Assembly: GCF_003470665.1 (NCBI RefSeq)
Contig: NZ_QRJZ01000010.1
Coordinates: 12,632-76,631, forward strand
Origin: Collinsella sp. AM17-1
Lineage (GTDB): Bacteria > Actinomycetota > Coriobacteriia > Coriobacteriales > Coriobacteriaceae
DNA length: 64,000 nucleotides
Direction: 5' to 3'
Shown here: positions 51,478 through 60,240 of the stretch, one piece after another
Layout: each line of letters opens with the position of its first letter
How positions within the stretch are numbered: position 1 is the stretch's first letter
Made by a program: the position numbers and the translations under genes
The notes under the pieces: model-generated
The model's input: only the letters and a program-made list of their open reading frames with translations
Told to the model about the DNA's origin: nothing
Database searches by the model: none

Positions 51478-51587
51478 GCTCTAGGTTGCTCAGGTGCCGG
51501 AGGTTGCCCCGAAAGAGGAGCGTAGCGTACTTTGGTACGCAAGCGACGGTTTGAGGGGCAAGATCCGGTGCCTGAGGAAGCTAGAGC
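51478..51587 (-). ncRNA. Twin structured element E1, 3' end of first DCCP gene
   Basis: A 110-bp hairpin that overlaps the stop codon of the reductase at 51581. Outer stem GCTCTAG/CTAGAGC, then CTCAGG/CCTGAG, CCGGA/TCCGG and TTGCCCC/GGGGCAA, with 2x2 internal loops (TG/TG and GG/GA). The apical part is GCGTAC-TTTG-GTACGC within a conserved stretch (GAAAGAG ... GACGGTTTGA). The same element occurs at 52783-52884; stem sequences differ but stay paired. Confidence 0.65.
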
Positions 51588-52744
51588 GTCTCGATAAAGG
51601 CGGCGATACGGGTCTCAATCTGGCCCATGTCACCGTTGCTGTAGTCGGTCTCGATCTTCATATACGGAATACCCGCACCCTCGACAGCCTCCTGCATGCG
51701 CGCACTCTCCACGTTAAAGGTGTGGCAGGCCTGCAGCACGCTCTCCACCACGCCATCGACATGATACTTCTCGCACATGGCCAGCGTGTTTTCCATACGA
51801 CCGTCGTTGGGCGTCATGACCGAGCAGTTGATGTCCAGGTAGCGGTCGGCGATGGCGCGCAGGATGTCGGGCGCATCCGGGTCGATCATCATCGCCGCCG
51901 TGCGCTCGCCCGAGCAGTCGTCCATGCACACGACCACGCCGCCGTTGGACTCGATAGTGCGGCCGATTTTGTTGATCACGCCGCCCACCGGGCAACCGGT
52001 GATCAGAATGCGCTTGGCATCCGCCGCAACCGGGCGCTCGCCCGCGTCGTAGGCCTCGCGCAGCTTGGCGACCTTTTGCTCCAGCTGCTCCGTATAGGTC
52101 TCGATATCAAAGCTGAACGTGCCGGCGAGCATGGTGCTCATCAGGTCGACGCCGCTCATGGCCGCCGGCTGGTTGGCCTGCAGCGCGAACATATCGAGCT
52201 GTGCCGCACGCAGACGGTTGCGGCGTCGGACGGCGGCGCGCAGGTCGTCATCAGTAATCGTAATGCCGTAGAAGTTCTCGAGCTCCTCCTTGAGCAGGCG
52301 GCATTCCTCGTACCAGCCTTCACGCTCGTAGGCGCGATCGCGACCCTGTGGAAGATGCAGAATGTGTGTGCGCTTGAGCTCGTTGAGTAGCTCGTACATC
52401 TTCTTCTTGCCGTCGCAGGTGGTCTCGCCGATGATCATGTCGCTAAAGTACGTAAACGGGCACTTTTGCGAATAGGCAAAACCATACGTAGACTTGATGA
52501 GCGGACACAGGTTTGCCGGCAGCACCTTCTCGGCCTCGGGAATCACCTCGTCGGACGTACCACACAGAGCCACGCTCGAGGCGCCCGCGGCATCGATAAT
52601 CTCGAGCGGCGTATAGCTGCACAGATACCCGACAAGACGATTGCCCGCCTGCTTGTAATCCTTAACGCGAATAAACGCGGCCTTGCGCTGCTCGTTGAAC
52701 TCCTCAAACGTGGACGGCAACGGCTGCTCAATATTTTCCGACAT
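51581..52744 (-). CDS. Double-cubane-cluster anaerobic reductase, copy 1
   Basis: 387 residues of the 2-hydroxyacyl-CoA dehydratase-like family, DCCP branch. [20 protein letters not shown] and [18 protein letters not shown] contain the cysteines expected to hold the [8Fe-9S] double cubane; [11 protein letters not shown] follows. C-terminal [21 protein letters not shown] is typical. ATP-dependent activator lies next in the operon. DCCPs reduce small molecules such as acetylene in vitro; the natural substrate is unknown. Start at 52744 follows AAGGAG. Confidence 0.87.
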   Translation of the reverse strand: MSENIEQPLPSTFEEFNEQRKAAFIRVKDYKQAGNRLVGYLCSYTPLEIIDAAGASSVALCGTSDEVIPEAEKVLPANLCPLIKSTYGFAYSQKCPFTYFSDMIIGETTCDGKKKMYELLNELKRTHILHLPQGRDRAYEREGWYEECRLLKEELENFYGITITDDDLRAAVRRRNRLRAAQLDMFALQANQPAAMSGVDLMSTMLAGTFSFDIETYTEQLEQKVAKLREAYDAGERPVAADAKRILITGCPVGGVINKIGRTIESNGGVVVCMDDCSGERTAAMMIDPDAPDILRAIADRYLDINCSVMTPNDGRMENTLAMCEKYHVDGVVESVLQACHTFNVESARMQEAVEGAGIPYMKIETDYSNGDMGQIETRIAAFIETL

Positions 52745-52782
52745 ATAACTCCTTAACAAACCTTTTAACCGACCTGGGGGAA

Positions 52783-52884
52783 CGGCTTTCCCGGGTGCCC
52801 GAGGTTGCCGTGAAAGAGAAGCGCCGCGTACTTTGGTACGCAAACGACGGTTTGAACGGCAAGATCGGGTGCCTGGGAAAGCCG
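52783..52884 (-). ncRNA. Twin structured element E2, 3' end of second DCCP gene
   Basis: A 102-bp counterpart of the element at 51478-51587, 15 bp after the stop of the reductase at 52900. Stems: CGGCTTTCCC/GGGAAAGCCG, CCCGA/TCGGG, TTGCCGT/ACGGCAA. The apical GCGTAC-TTTG-GTACGC core is identical to E1. Compared with E1 at least four stem positions changed on both sides, preserving pairing. Confidence 0.65.
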
Positions 52885-52899
52885 CCGGGACGGATAGCC

Positions 52900-54183
52900 C
52901 TAAATGGTTTCCAAGAAGGCCTCGATCCTGGTTTGCAGTTGGCCTGCATCCTCACCGGCGTAGTCGGTCGTGATGTGCATAAACGGAATGCCGGCTTCCT
53001 CGGCGGCCTTCTCCACGGCAAACGACTCCATCTCATAGAGCGTGCAGAACTGCAGGGCCACGTCGACGATGCCGTCGGCATGCAGGTCCTTGGCCATCTG
53101 GACAATGTCCTTCATACGCTGGTCGTTGGGCGTAAAGACGGCGCAGTTGATCTTAAAGTAGCGCTCGGCGATGGCATCGAGCATCTCGTCCACCGTCTCA
53201 CCGGACTCGTCGACCAGGTCCTTGTAGTAGCGCGAGCCCGTGCAGGACTCCTCGCCTACCACAACGCCGCCGGCTTTCTCGATGAGGTTGAACAGCTTCC
53301 AGTTGGGCACGGCCATGGGCGTGCCGGTGTACAGAATGCGCTTGGTCCCCTTGGGCGCCACGCCCTCGCCGGCCTCGACACGCTGCTCGCACTCAGCCGC
53401 CATATCGTTAATGGCTCCGGTCAGACGTGGCGTGTCGTCCATAAAGGCGGCCTGAACGGTCAGCAGGCTGTCAAGACCGCTGATGGGCGCAGGGTCGGCA
53501 GCGCGCGTGGCAGCGAGGCGCTGCAGGGCGCGACGCTTCTCATTGACGGCGTGGATGGCGGCCTTCAGACGCTCAGACGTAATCGTGACGCCGCACTCTT
53601 CCTCGATCTTGGCGGCGAGCTTCTTGACCTCGGCCTTCCAGGTCACGAGCGTCGACTCGTCGTGTACGTTGGGAATATCCATGACGTACATGTTCTTTTG
53701 CGTGGCAAAAAACTCGTAGGCTTTCTTCTTGCCATCGCAGGTGTTCTCGCCTACCACCAAGTCACTCGACTCAATGTAGGGGCAGACCTCGCCCAGCTTA
53801 AAGCCGGCAAAGCTCTTGATAAGCGGGCAGGTGTTGCGCGGCAGATGCTCCTCGACCTTATCGGTTGCCCAATCGGCACCCGAGCACAGGCCCACGGGAA
53901 TGCCGTCGCAGGCGAGCACAATCTCCTCGGGCACGTACACGCAGAACGAACCGACGATCTTGGTGGCCTCGCCGGCCTCCTTCTTGTCGAGCATCTCCTT
54001 AATACGGCCGCTGTGGATGTTGGTAGCCACAAAGTCCAGGTAGGACGTGGACTTGGGGCGATTGTTCTGCGTCAAGAACATATCGCCGTACATCTGGCCC
54101 ACGGCGCCCAGCAGCATGTCGTGGTCGGCAAGATTCATGCCGAGGCTCTCCCACATCGGATGGAAATCAAATTCTTCAGCCAT
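52900..54183 (-). CDS. Double-cubane-cluster anaerobic reductase, copy 2
   Basis: 427-residue paralogue of the downstream reductase. [20 protein letters not shown] and [17 protein letters not shown] hold the cluster cysteines; [22 protein letters not shown] ends it. About 60 extra N-terminal residues precede the common part. GAGAGGGG precedes the ATG. First protein gene of the operon unless the small frame upstream is translated. Substrate unknown. Confidence 0.86.
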   Translation of the reverse strand: MAEEFDFHPMWESLGMNLADHDMLLGAVGQMYGDMFLTQNNRPKSTSYLDFVATNIHSGRIKEMLDKKEAGEATKIVGSFCVYVPEEIVLACDGIPVGLCSGADWATDKVEEHLPRNTCPLIKSFAGFKLGEVCPYIESSDLVVGENTCDGKKKAYEFFATQKNMYVMDIPNVHDESTLVTWKAEVKKLAAKIEEECGVTITSERLKAAIHAVNEKRRALQRLAATRAADPAPISGLDSLLTVQAAFMDDTPRLTGAINDMAAECEQRVEAGEGVAPKGTKRILYTGTPMAVPNWKLFNLIEKAGGVVVGEESCTGSRYYKDLVDESGETVDEMLDAIAERYFKINCAVFTPNDQRMKDIVQMAKDLHADGIVDVALQFCTLYEMESFAVEKAAEEAGIPFMHITTDYAGEDAGQLQTRIEAFLETI

Positions 54184-54342
54184 GACGGTTCCCCTCTCGA
54201 ACCAAAAACGGATAACAGCGGTATCGATGCACGACGGGCGGCGATTGCCCTGCCGTGCTCAAACCCGGAATTTTGGGGAACCTGCTTTGCGGTTGACTAT
54301 TTAGTTGTGCGTCGTCTCTCCCGGAGCCGTGAACACACCTGC

Positions 54343-54411
54343 TCATATGCGGCTCCGAGCGATATATAGGGCACGCGCGGCAACGCGGCAAATGTATGTC
54401 GTCTGCGGCAT
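54343..54411 (-). CDS. Possible small leader frame with UGA, 22 codons (36 if UGA is Sec)
   Basis: ATG at 54411 follows AAAGGAGGG with six-base spacing, a stronger site than that of the following gene. It reads MPQTTYICRVAARALYIARS, then two residues and TGA at 54343-54345. If the UGA were read, the frame would continue 13 codons to TAA at 54301. GGAGCCG and CGGCTCC pair around the UGA, and GAGC/GTTC encloses AGGTGT, resembling a SECIS loop. The loop is closer to the UGA than in proven SECIS elements. Translation is unproven. Confidence 0.3.
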   Translation of the reverse strand: MPQTTYICRVAARALYIARSRI

Positions 54412-54438
54412 GTGCGCACCCTCCTTTACAAGTTAAGA

Positions 54439-54482
54439 TCAACTATATCAACGGTCATCGACCATGCGAACACCGTTGACAT
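54439..54482 (-). promoter_or_regulatory. Inverted repeat and promoter of the DCCP-selenium operon
   Basis: TCAACGGT (54448-54455) and ACCGTTGA (54472-54479) are inverted, 16 bp apart. On the minus strand TATAGT (54442-54447) lies directly beside the right half-site, 17 bp downstream of TTCGCA. A repressor bound here would cover the promoter. Confidence 0.5.
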
Positions 54483-54566
54483 TCGTACGACAGCGTTGTG
54501 TGCCGTCGTTTAATAAATAATTATCTTGATTGATTAGAATTTGTCATTCCTCATTCGGCGAACGGC

Positions 54567-54603
54567 AAAAACAAAGCCGCCGAGGCTTATATCCCCCGAC
54601 GGC
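54567..54603 (-). terminator. Terminator of modABC
   Basis: Minus strand GCCGTCGGGG and CCTCGGCGGC pair (with G-U) and are followed by TTTGTTTTT, 12 bp after the modC stop. Confidence 0.8.
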
Positions 54604-54614
54604 ATTACCCGGCG

Positions 54615-55685
54615 CTATCGACAAACCAAATGGATCCTGCTGGCATCAAAATGCATGCGCAGCGTCTCGCCTGCTTGCGGCAGCTCGTCGACAGGCATGC
54701 CCACTTTGTTGACCTTCCACTGCAGGCGCGTCGGCGCATCGGCACGCGGCACATCCAGCAGCACCAGGCGCTCAAAGCGCGAATCGCTCACACGGGCCAC
54801 GTGCAAATCATAGCTGTTGCGACCCCGCTCGGCACGGTTGTCCACATGGAAGTAGCTCGCACGAATACCCAGGTACGCCACGTTATCGGGAACCTCACGG
54901 CCCACGTTGAAGGTCATGCCCCAGTCCAGGGCCTCAACTTCCTGAAGCCCGATCTTGCGCGCGCGGCTCGTATTCTTGCAGCCCGTCAGGCGCAGCGCAG
55001 CCAAGGTTTGCGGCCGGCGGACCACGTCCTCGACGGAGCCGATCTCCTCCACATGCCCGTCATGCATCACGCAAATGCGCTCGCACAGGCGGCACGCTTC
55101 GTCGATGTCGTGGCTCACATAGAGCACGGTGCGGCTGCATACATCGAACAGGTCAAGCATGTTCTGTTCGAGCGCGCTCTTAAGATAGGAATCGAGTGCG
55201 CTCATGGGCTCGTCGAACATAAAGATGCCCGGGTGTGCCGCCACCATGCGCGCGAGCGCCACGCGCTGCTGCTGGCCGCCCGAGAGGCGCGCGGGATAAC
55301 GGTCGGCAAAGTCGGCCAGTCCAAAGATTCCCAAGTAGCGCTCGGCAAGTTTTTTACGCGCGGCGGCGTCGCCCGCATCCTTTACACCGGCGCACACGTT
55401 ATCGGCCACCGTCATGTTGGGAAACAACTGATAGTTTTGGAACAGTAGGGCGCATTTTCGCTCCTGGGGCGACAGGTCGATGCCCGCGGCCGAGTCAAAA
55501 AAGGTCACGCCGTTGACGACGATCTTGCCCTCGTCGGGCGTCTCCACACCGGCAATGCAGCGCAGCGTGCAGCTCTTGCCGCAACCCGAGGCGCCCAGCA
55601 GTGCCACGCGCTCCTCGCCGGCCTCAAGATGCATGTCGAGCACAAACCCGGGATAACGTTTCTTAATATCCAAAACGAGCGACAT
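54615..55685 (-). CDS. modC: Molybdate ABC transporter ATPase ModC
   Basis: 356 residues. Walker A GASGCGKS at 31-38; signature RLSGGQQQRVALARM near 133; Walker B IFMFDEPMSALD. The C-terminal third (ASYFHVDNRAERGR...) is a degenerate MOP-like/regulatory region. It lies three bases after modB. Together with ModAB it imports molybdate for the molybdenum enzymes of the window. Confidence 0.9.
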   Translation of the reverse strand: MSLVLDIKKRYPGFVLDMHLEAGEERVALLGASGCGKSCTLRCIAGVETPDEGKIVVNGVTFFDSAAGIDLSPQERKCALLFQNYQLFPNMTVADNVCAGVKDAGDAAARKKLAERYLGIFGLADFADRYPARLSGGQQQRVALARMVAAHPGIFMFDEPMSALDSYLKSALEQNMLDLFDVCSRTVLYVSHDIDEACRLCERICVMHDGHVEEIGSVEDVVRRPQTLAALRLTGCKNTSRARKIGLQEVEALDWGMTFNVGREVPDNVAYLGIRASYFHVDNRAERGRNSYDLHVARVSDSRFERLVLLDVPRADAPTRLQWKVNKVGMPVDELPQAGETLRMHFDASRIHLVCR

Positions 55686-55688
55686 GGC

Positions 55689-57131
55689 CTATCGACCTCC
55701 CGTCGAGACGGCGTCATCGCGCATGAGCTCGGCCAGCGCCTCGCGATCGATACGCAGCGCATCGCCGCCCACTGGGTCGAGCGAATCGATCTGGCTACCC
55801 AGCTGCTTGGCCTGCTTGCGCTCCGCGTGGGACAGGCCGCGCTCGCGGTACTTTTGCGAATGCGCCGTGTACATGTTGATGAACAGGATTACCAGGAAAC
55901 TAAACACGATCACGACGACGACCCAAAAGAGGGCCACCGACGTGTTGCCGCCCATCCACTCAAAGTAGATGGCGATGGGAATGGTCTGCGTAATACCGGC
56001 GTAGTTGCCCGCAAAGAACAGGGTGCAGCCAAACTCGCCCATCGCGCGGGCAAAGGCGAGCACCGTGCCGGCGGCAATCGAGGGCCAGCCGAGCGGCATC
56101 ATGAGCTTGGTAAAGATGCGACACTCGGACCATCCCAAGGTTCGCGCGGCGTCGAGCATCTGCGTGTCGAGACTCTCGAAGGCTCCGAGTGCCGTACGAT
56201 AGACGAGCGGGAACGACACCACCACGGCAGAGATCACCGCCGCCGGCCACGTAAAGACAATCGAGATGCCATGCGCGATGAGCCACTGGCCCACCCCGGT
56301 CGAGCGGCCAAACAGCATGAGGAGCAGAAAGCCGCAGACCGTGGGCGGCAGCACCATAGGAATCGTAAAGACCGAATCGAGCAGGCCCTTGATGCGACTC
56401 GAGGTACCCATAGTCTTCCACGCGGCGAACAGGCCCAGCGCAAAGGAGATCAGCAGGGCAAGGCCGCTCGTTTTAACGGACACCCAAAACGGGCGATAGT
56501 CGATGTCGCCCAAAAAGGAAGCCAGAGAGGTCAAGGGCCCCTGCTCATCCCGCAACGCGACAGACAACGCCTCTACCATTTGAGCGCTATCAAGCCAACG
56601 CGCGCCGCCCTTGGCATCACCCGAGGCTGATGCAATCACCACATAGCGGTCCCCATCCGCACCACGCACATCAAAGCCATAGGTATACCCGCCGGCATCA
56701 AACGTTGTTTCCGCCGTGACATACCAAGGAAGATCCACGTCCCCTAGCCGCGCACCTCCCATGCAGTTTGCGCTGTCGAGCTCACAGACAAGGGCCTTGA
56801 GACCCGATACACACTCGTTGTCCTGCGGATCCAATCCATACTTCTCGACTGCCTTGGGCGATATCCACACCACAACGCGATCGGCAGCGGGCGCCACTAC
56901 AAGGTCCACGTCCTCGTCAACGGGAAACCGGTAGCCCTCAGGCTGGCCCTCCATGGCACGAGCGGTCCCCTTGGCCAACCGCTCAAAACCCTCAATCCCA
57001 TAGGAAAGCCCATGAGCGGTCGCAGCAACCTGGGGCCCGTCCCCAGCGTCCCCAGCAAACGCAAATCCCGGCACCCAGCAAAGCGCGAAGGTCAAAGCAC
57101 AGGCGGCAAGCATGCGGAATCTATTAAGCAC
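55689..57131 (-). CDS. modB: Molybdate permease ModB with unusual extracytoplasmic N-terminal domain
   Basis: 480 residues. Residues about 240-450 are the ABC permease: FWVSVKTSGLALLISFALGLFAAW, then the ModB-typical PLVYRTALGAFESLDTQMLDAARTLGWSE loop (EAA motif). Residues 1-25 form a signal-like segment (MLAACALTFALCWVPGFAFA), and residues about 35-230 a soluble domain of unknown fold outside the membrane. Standard ModB proteins are about 220-280 residues and lack this domain. GTG at 57131 follows GGAG. It could be a second substrate-binding or docking domain. Confidence 0.82.
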   Translation of the reverse strand: MLNRFRMLAACALTFALCWVPGFAFAGDAGDGPQVAATAHGLSYGIEGFERLAKGTARAMEGQPEGYRFPVDEDVDLVVAPAADRVVVWISPKAVEKYGLDPQDNECVSGLKALVCELDSANCMGGARLGDVDLPWYVTAETTFDAGGYTYGFDVRGADGDRYVVIASASGDAKGGARWLDSAQMVEALSVALRDEQGPLTSLASFLGDIDYRPFWVSVKTSGLALLISFALGLFAAWKTMGTSSRIKGLLDSVFTIPMVLPPTVCGFLLLMLFGRSTGVGQWLIAHGISIVFTWPAAVISAVVVSFPLVYRTALGAFESLDTQMLDAARTLGWSECRIFTKLMMPLGWPSIAAGTVLAFARAMGEFGCTLFFAGNYAGITQTIPIAIYFEWMGGNTSVALFWVVVVIVFSFLVILFINMYTAHSQKYRERGLSHAERKQAKQLGSQIDSLDPVGGDALRIDREALAELMRDDAVSTGGR

Positions 57132-57199
57132 GAAAAGCTCCAAGCGAATACAAGGACGGAGTGAAACACAAAACGATGGAATTATCGCGCCAAGCCGCA

Positions 57200-58072
57200 C
57201 TACGCGGAAAGCTCAAAGCCGTATTTGGCCCAAATCTTCTGGGCCTTCTTGTTGGTCAGACAGAAGTCGATAAACGCCTTGGCCTCGTCGGCGTGCTCGG
57301 AGCTCTCGGCAACGGCACCCGGGTACACGATGGACTTGTGCGAATCCTCGGGGCACACGAAGGCCTCCTCGATGCCGTCGTAGCGGTAGATGTCAGAGCT
57401 GTAGACAAAACCGGCCACGCAGTCGCCCGTAAAGACGTAAGACGCAGCGGTGCCGACCTTGTCGGCCAGGACAACCTTGTCGGCGATCTCGGAAGCGTAC
57501 TCGCCGTCGTCACCCTCGGTGCCAGTGTAGAGGCTCACGGAGGCCAGCGCCTGGTTGGCGTACTTACCGGCGGGAACGGTCTTAGCGTCGCCAATGGCGA
57601 TCTTGCCGTCCAGATTCGCGACGTCGGCGATGGCCTCAACCTTGGTGTCGGAGCCCTCGGCTCGAATGATCACGAGGTCGTTGACGAACATATCCTCACG
57701 CATGTCGGCATCGACGAGATCGGCGGCCTCAGCGTCGTCCATGGTGCCCTTGGAGGCCGTGATGAGCACGTCGACGGCGGCACCGGCACGCATCTGCTCG
57801 ACGAGGTCGCCGGAGCCCTTAAACTGCGTATCGGCAAAGGTAGTACCGGTCTGGTCGGTGTAGAGCCCCTGAACCTCGGGCAGGGCCTTCTCGAGCGAGT
57901 TGGCGGCAAAGACCTGCAGCTCGACAGCTTTCTTGGAAGATGCCTTAGCAGAACCGGCATCGGAGCCAGTTGACTCAGATGCCTTGTTGCCGGAGCAGCC
58001 GGCAAGTCCAAGGCCGGCAGCGGCGACAGCAGAAAGCGAGACGAATCCACGGCGAGAAACCATATCGAACAT
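57200..58072 (-). CDS. modA: Molybdate-binding lipoprotein ModA
   Basis: 290 residues. N-terminal SRRGF (R7, R8) is a twin-arginine motif and LAGC (C26) a lipobox, so the protein is likely Tat-exported and lipid-anchored. VFAANSLEKALPEVQGLYTDQTG begins the mature ModA fold; IGDAKTVPAGKYANQAL is the family's ligand-binding segment. The ATG at 58072 follows AAAGGG. First gene of modABC. Confidence 0.9.
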   Translation of the reverse strand: MFDMVSRRGFVSLSAVAAAGLGLAGCSGNKASESTGSDAGSAKASSKKAVELQVFAANSLEKALPEVQGLYTDQTGTTFADTQFKGSGDLVEQMRAGAAVDVLITASKGTMDDAEAADLVDADMREDMFVNDLVIIRAEGSDTKVEAIADVANLDGKIAIGDAKTVPAGKYANQALASVSLYTGTEGDDGEYASEIADKVVLADKVGTAASYVFTGDCVAGFVYSSDIYRYDGIEEAFVCPEDSHKSIVYPGAVAESSEHADEAKAFIDFCLTNKKAQKIWAKYGFELSA

Positions 58073-58132
58073 GTTCAACCCTTTCGAACGGCACACCCGG
58101 GCACCCCGCCGCGGGCTTTATTCTGTATTTAG

Positions 58133-58138
58133 ATTATA
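58133..58138 (-). promoter_or_regulatory. Probable -10 box of modABC
   Basis: TATAAT on the minus strand within an AT-rich 80-bp stretch, 60 bp before modA. No clear -35 hexamer. CGAAAGATAT and CGAAAGTATAAT are short direct repeats just upstream; no ModE-type palindrome was found. Confidence 0.45.
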
Positions 58139-58229
58139 CTTTCGCGCGAATAATGCTTATGATAAATATCTTTCGCCTGATAATTTTCTTTTACCAATAG
58201 CCACGAGACGGCCCGCACTGTCGCTGCAT

Positions 58230-58264
58230 AAAAAAGACGGAGCAGCCCGTAAGGTTACTCCGCC
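58230..58264 (-). terminator. Terminator of moeA-mogA
   Basis: Minus strand GGCGGAGTAACC and GGCTGCTCCGTC form a stem followed by TTTTTT, 13 bp after the mogA stop. Confidence 0.78.
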
Positions 58265-58277
58265 GCAGGTCGTGCGC

Positions 58278-58757
58278 TTATTTGGCGTGCCCGCCGCCCG
58301 CCGTCATCTGGGCCGCATGCTCCAGCTGGTCGCTCACGGCCTCCCAGCTTTCGCGGGCCGCTTTCGTGGATCCCGGAAAGTTGATGACAAGCGTATACCC
58401 ACGCTGCATGCACACGGCGCGCGAGAGCATGGCGCGGCGCGTCTTGGTCATGGAGTACGCACGGATTGCCTCTGCAATACCCGGCACATCGCGCTCGCAG
58501 ACGGCACGCGTCGCCTCGGGCGTTACATCGCGCATCGAAAGCCCCGTGCCGCCGCAGGTGAGCACGACATTGGCGTGGCACTCATCGGCGGCTTCCACAA
58601 TGGCATCACCGATCTCGCTGGCGTCGTCGCGCACGACCACATGTGAGGCGACCGTCCAGCCCTGCGTCTCGATAAGTTCCTCGAGTGCGGCCCCAGCCTC
58701 GTCCTGGGCAAGATCGCGCGTATCCGAGCACGTCACGATCGATATCTTCAGCTCCAT
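58278..58757 (-). CDS. mogA: Molybdopterin adenylyltransferase MogA/MoaB-like
   Basis: 159 residues. Adenylates molybdopterin before Mo insertion. VLTCGGTGLSMRDVTPEATRAV is the MogA signature and TLVINFPGSTKAARE the second conserved loop. The start at 58757 follows TAGGAGG. 10 bp after moeA. MoaB and MogA cannot be told apart by motif alone; the role is assigned from context. Confidence 0.88.
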   Translation of the reverse strand: MELKISIVTCSDTRDLAQDEAGAALEELIETQGWTVASHVVVRDDASEIGDAIVEAADECHANVVLTCGGTGLSMRDVTPEATRAVCERDVPGIAEAIRAYSMTKTRRAMLSRAVCMQRGYTLVINFPGSTKAARESWEAVSDQLEHAAQMTAGGGHAK

Positions 58758-58767
58758 AGCATTCCTC

Positions 58768-60030
58768 CTACAACACGGCGCCCTCGGGCAGGTCGACGCG
58801 AACAACGTCCACGGCATCTCCCGCCTTGAGCTCGCACGGTCCTTCGTCAATACGCAACAGGCAGTTCGCACGCTGCATCGTGCCGAGCAGCGCCGAATTC
58901 TGCGTCTTGGCCTCGGTCACCAACAACTCACCGGTCTCGGGGTCGCGCAAAACCGTGGCGCGATCGAAGAAGCGGCGGGGCTGTCGCTTTTTCACGCCGT
59001 GCGTGAGCGTCGCCTGCTGCACGGGACGCGCACCCTCGGCAAAGCCGCGCATCTTGCGGATCGCCGGACGGGCGAGCATCTCAAAGCCTACATACGCCGC
59101 GGCCGGATTGCCTGAAAGCCCCAGGTAGGGCCTACCCCCGAGCAAGCCAAACGTGATGGCCTTGCCCGGACGCATCGAGATGCGGTCAAACAGCACCTCG
59201 CCCTCGCGCCGGACGAGCGCCGTCACGTAATCGTAGTCGCCCGCCGAGGCGCCACCGCTCGTAATGACAAAATCGCACTCCTGCACGGCACGATGCACCA
59301 GCTCGGCAATCGCCTGCTCATCATCGGGTGCAATGCCGTAGAAAACGGGCTCGGCGCCGGCATCGAGTGCTTCGGCCATCAGCGCCGAGGAGTTGGAGTC
59401 GCGAATCTGACCGCGCGCCGGCACGCTACTCGGTGCGACCAGTTCCGTGCCCAGCGAGATGATGCCCACACGTGGGGCAGCGTGCACCTTCACGCTCGCG
59501 TATCCGGCGCTTGCCAGCAAACCCGCGCCCGCCGGAGCCACAACCTCGCCGGCGTGCATCACAACATCGCCGGCATGGGCCTCCTCGGCGGCAGAGCGAA
59601 CGTTCTCCCCTACCTTGGCAGGCGCCGAGAACCTCACACGCGAGCCCTCGTTGCCGTCGCCATCGAGCACGTCGACGATCTCGTATTTCACTACGGCGTC
59701 GGCACCCTCGGGCACCGGCGCGCCCGTCATAATGCGGACCGTCTCGCCCGCGCCGATTGCGCCCTCAAACACATGGCCCGCGGCCTCGTGTCCGATAACG
59801 TCGAGCGTCACCGGCGCCTCGCCAAACGCCTGTGCCAAATCCGCCGACCGCACGGCATATCCGTCCATAGCGCTGTTGGCAAACGGCGAGATGTCGATAT
59901 CGGCCACCGCGTCCTCGGCCAAGGGAAAACCAGCCGCCTGCCACACGGGAATCTCGATGAGATCGGTCGGAGCAACGTGCGACAGAACAATCGCCTGCGC
60001 GTCCTCCAGCAGAATGAGTTTCTCTGCCAT
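58768..60030 (-). CDS. moeA: Molybdopterin molybdenumtransferase MoeA
   Basis: 420 residues. Inserts Mo into adenylated molybdopterin. DISPFANSAMDGYAVR near residue 46, MTGAPVPEGADAVVK and TSGGASAGDYDYV are MoeA motifs; LSGNPAAAYVGFEML and the C-terminal KRQPRRFF segment complete it. The ATG at 60030 follows AGAGG. First gene of a two-gene operon with mogA. Confidence 0.94.
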   Translation of the reverse strand: MAEKLILLEDAQAIVLSHVAPTDLIEIPVWQAAGFPLAEDAVADIDISPFANSAMDGYAVRSADLAQAFGEAPVTLDVIGHEAAGHVFEGAIGAGETVRIMTGAPVPEGADAVVKYEIVDVLDGDGNEGSRVRFSAPAKVGENVRSAAEEAHAGDVVMHAGEVVAPAGAGLLASAGYASVKVHAAPRVGIISLGTELVAPSSVPARGQIRDSNSSALMAEALDAGAEPVFYGIAPDDEQAIAELVHRAVQECDFVITSGGASAGDYDYVTALVRREGEVLFDRISMRPGKAITFGLLGGRPYLGLSGNPAAAYVGFEMLARPAIRKMRGFAEGARPVQQATLTHGVKKRQPRRFFDRATVLRDPETGELLVTEAKTQNSALLGTMQRANCLLRIDEGPCELKAGDAVDVVRVDLPEGAVL

Positions 60031-60240
60031 ATGCACCTCTTAATGCCACGGCGCACAACAGAAGCGCCGATTCTTTATGCTTGTCTCAGTATAATCCCCC
60101 GACGCGCGACCGCGACTTGGCCTGTACCCGCAAATACACCTGTCGGCCGCAAGCCGCGAAACAGAATGGAAACCAACCCACCGGCTCGTCGCGTTTACCG
60201 CGTTTTATAATGCTCGTGTTGCAACCTAAAAGAGGAACGT

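Larger units (their letters stand above)
54184..54614. other. Leader region of the DCCP-selenium operon and modC terminator
   Basis: 431 bp. From right to left on the minus strand: modC terminator (convergent side), inverted repeat and promoter near 54440-54480, a short frame with strong ribosome site, then about 120 bp leader to the reductase. No larger gene is supported. Confidence 0.65.

Noticed and set aside
58081..58200. ModE-type operator before modA
   Set aside because: Only short direct repeats and weak inverted matches; no convincing palindrome.
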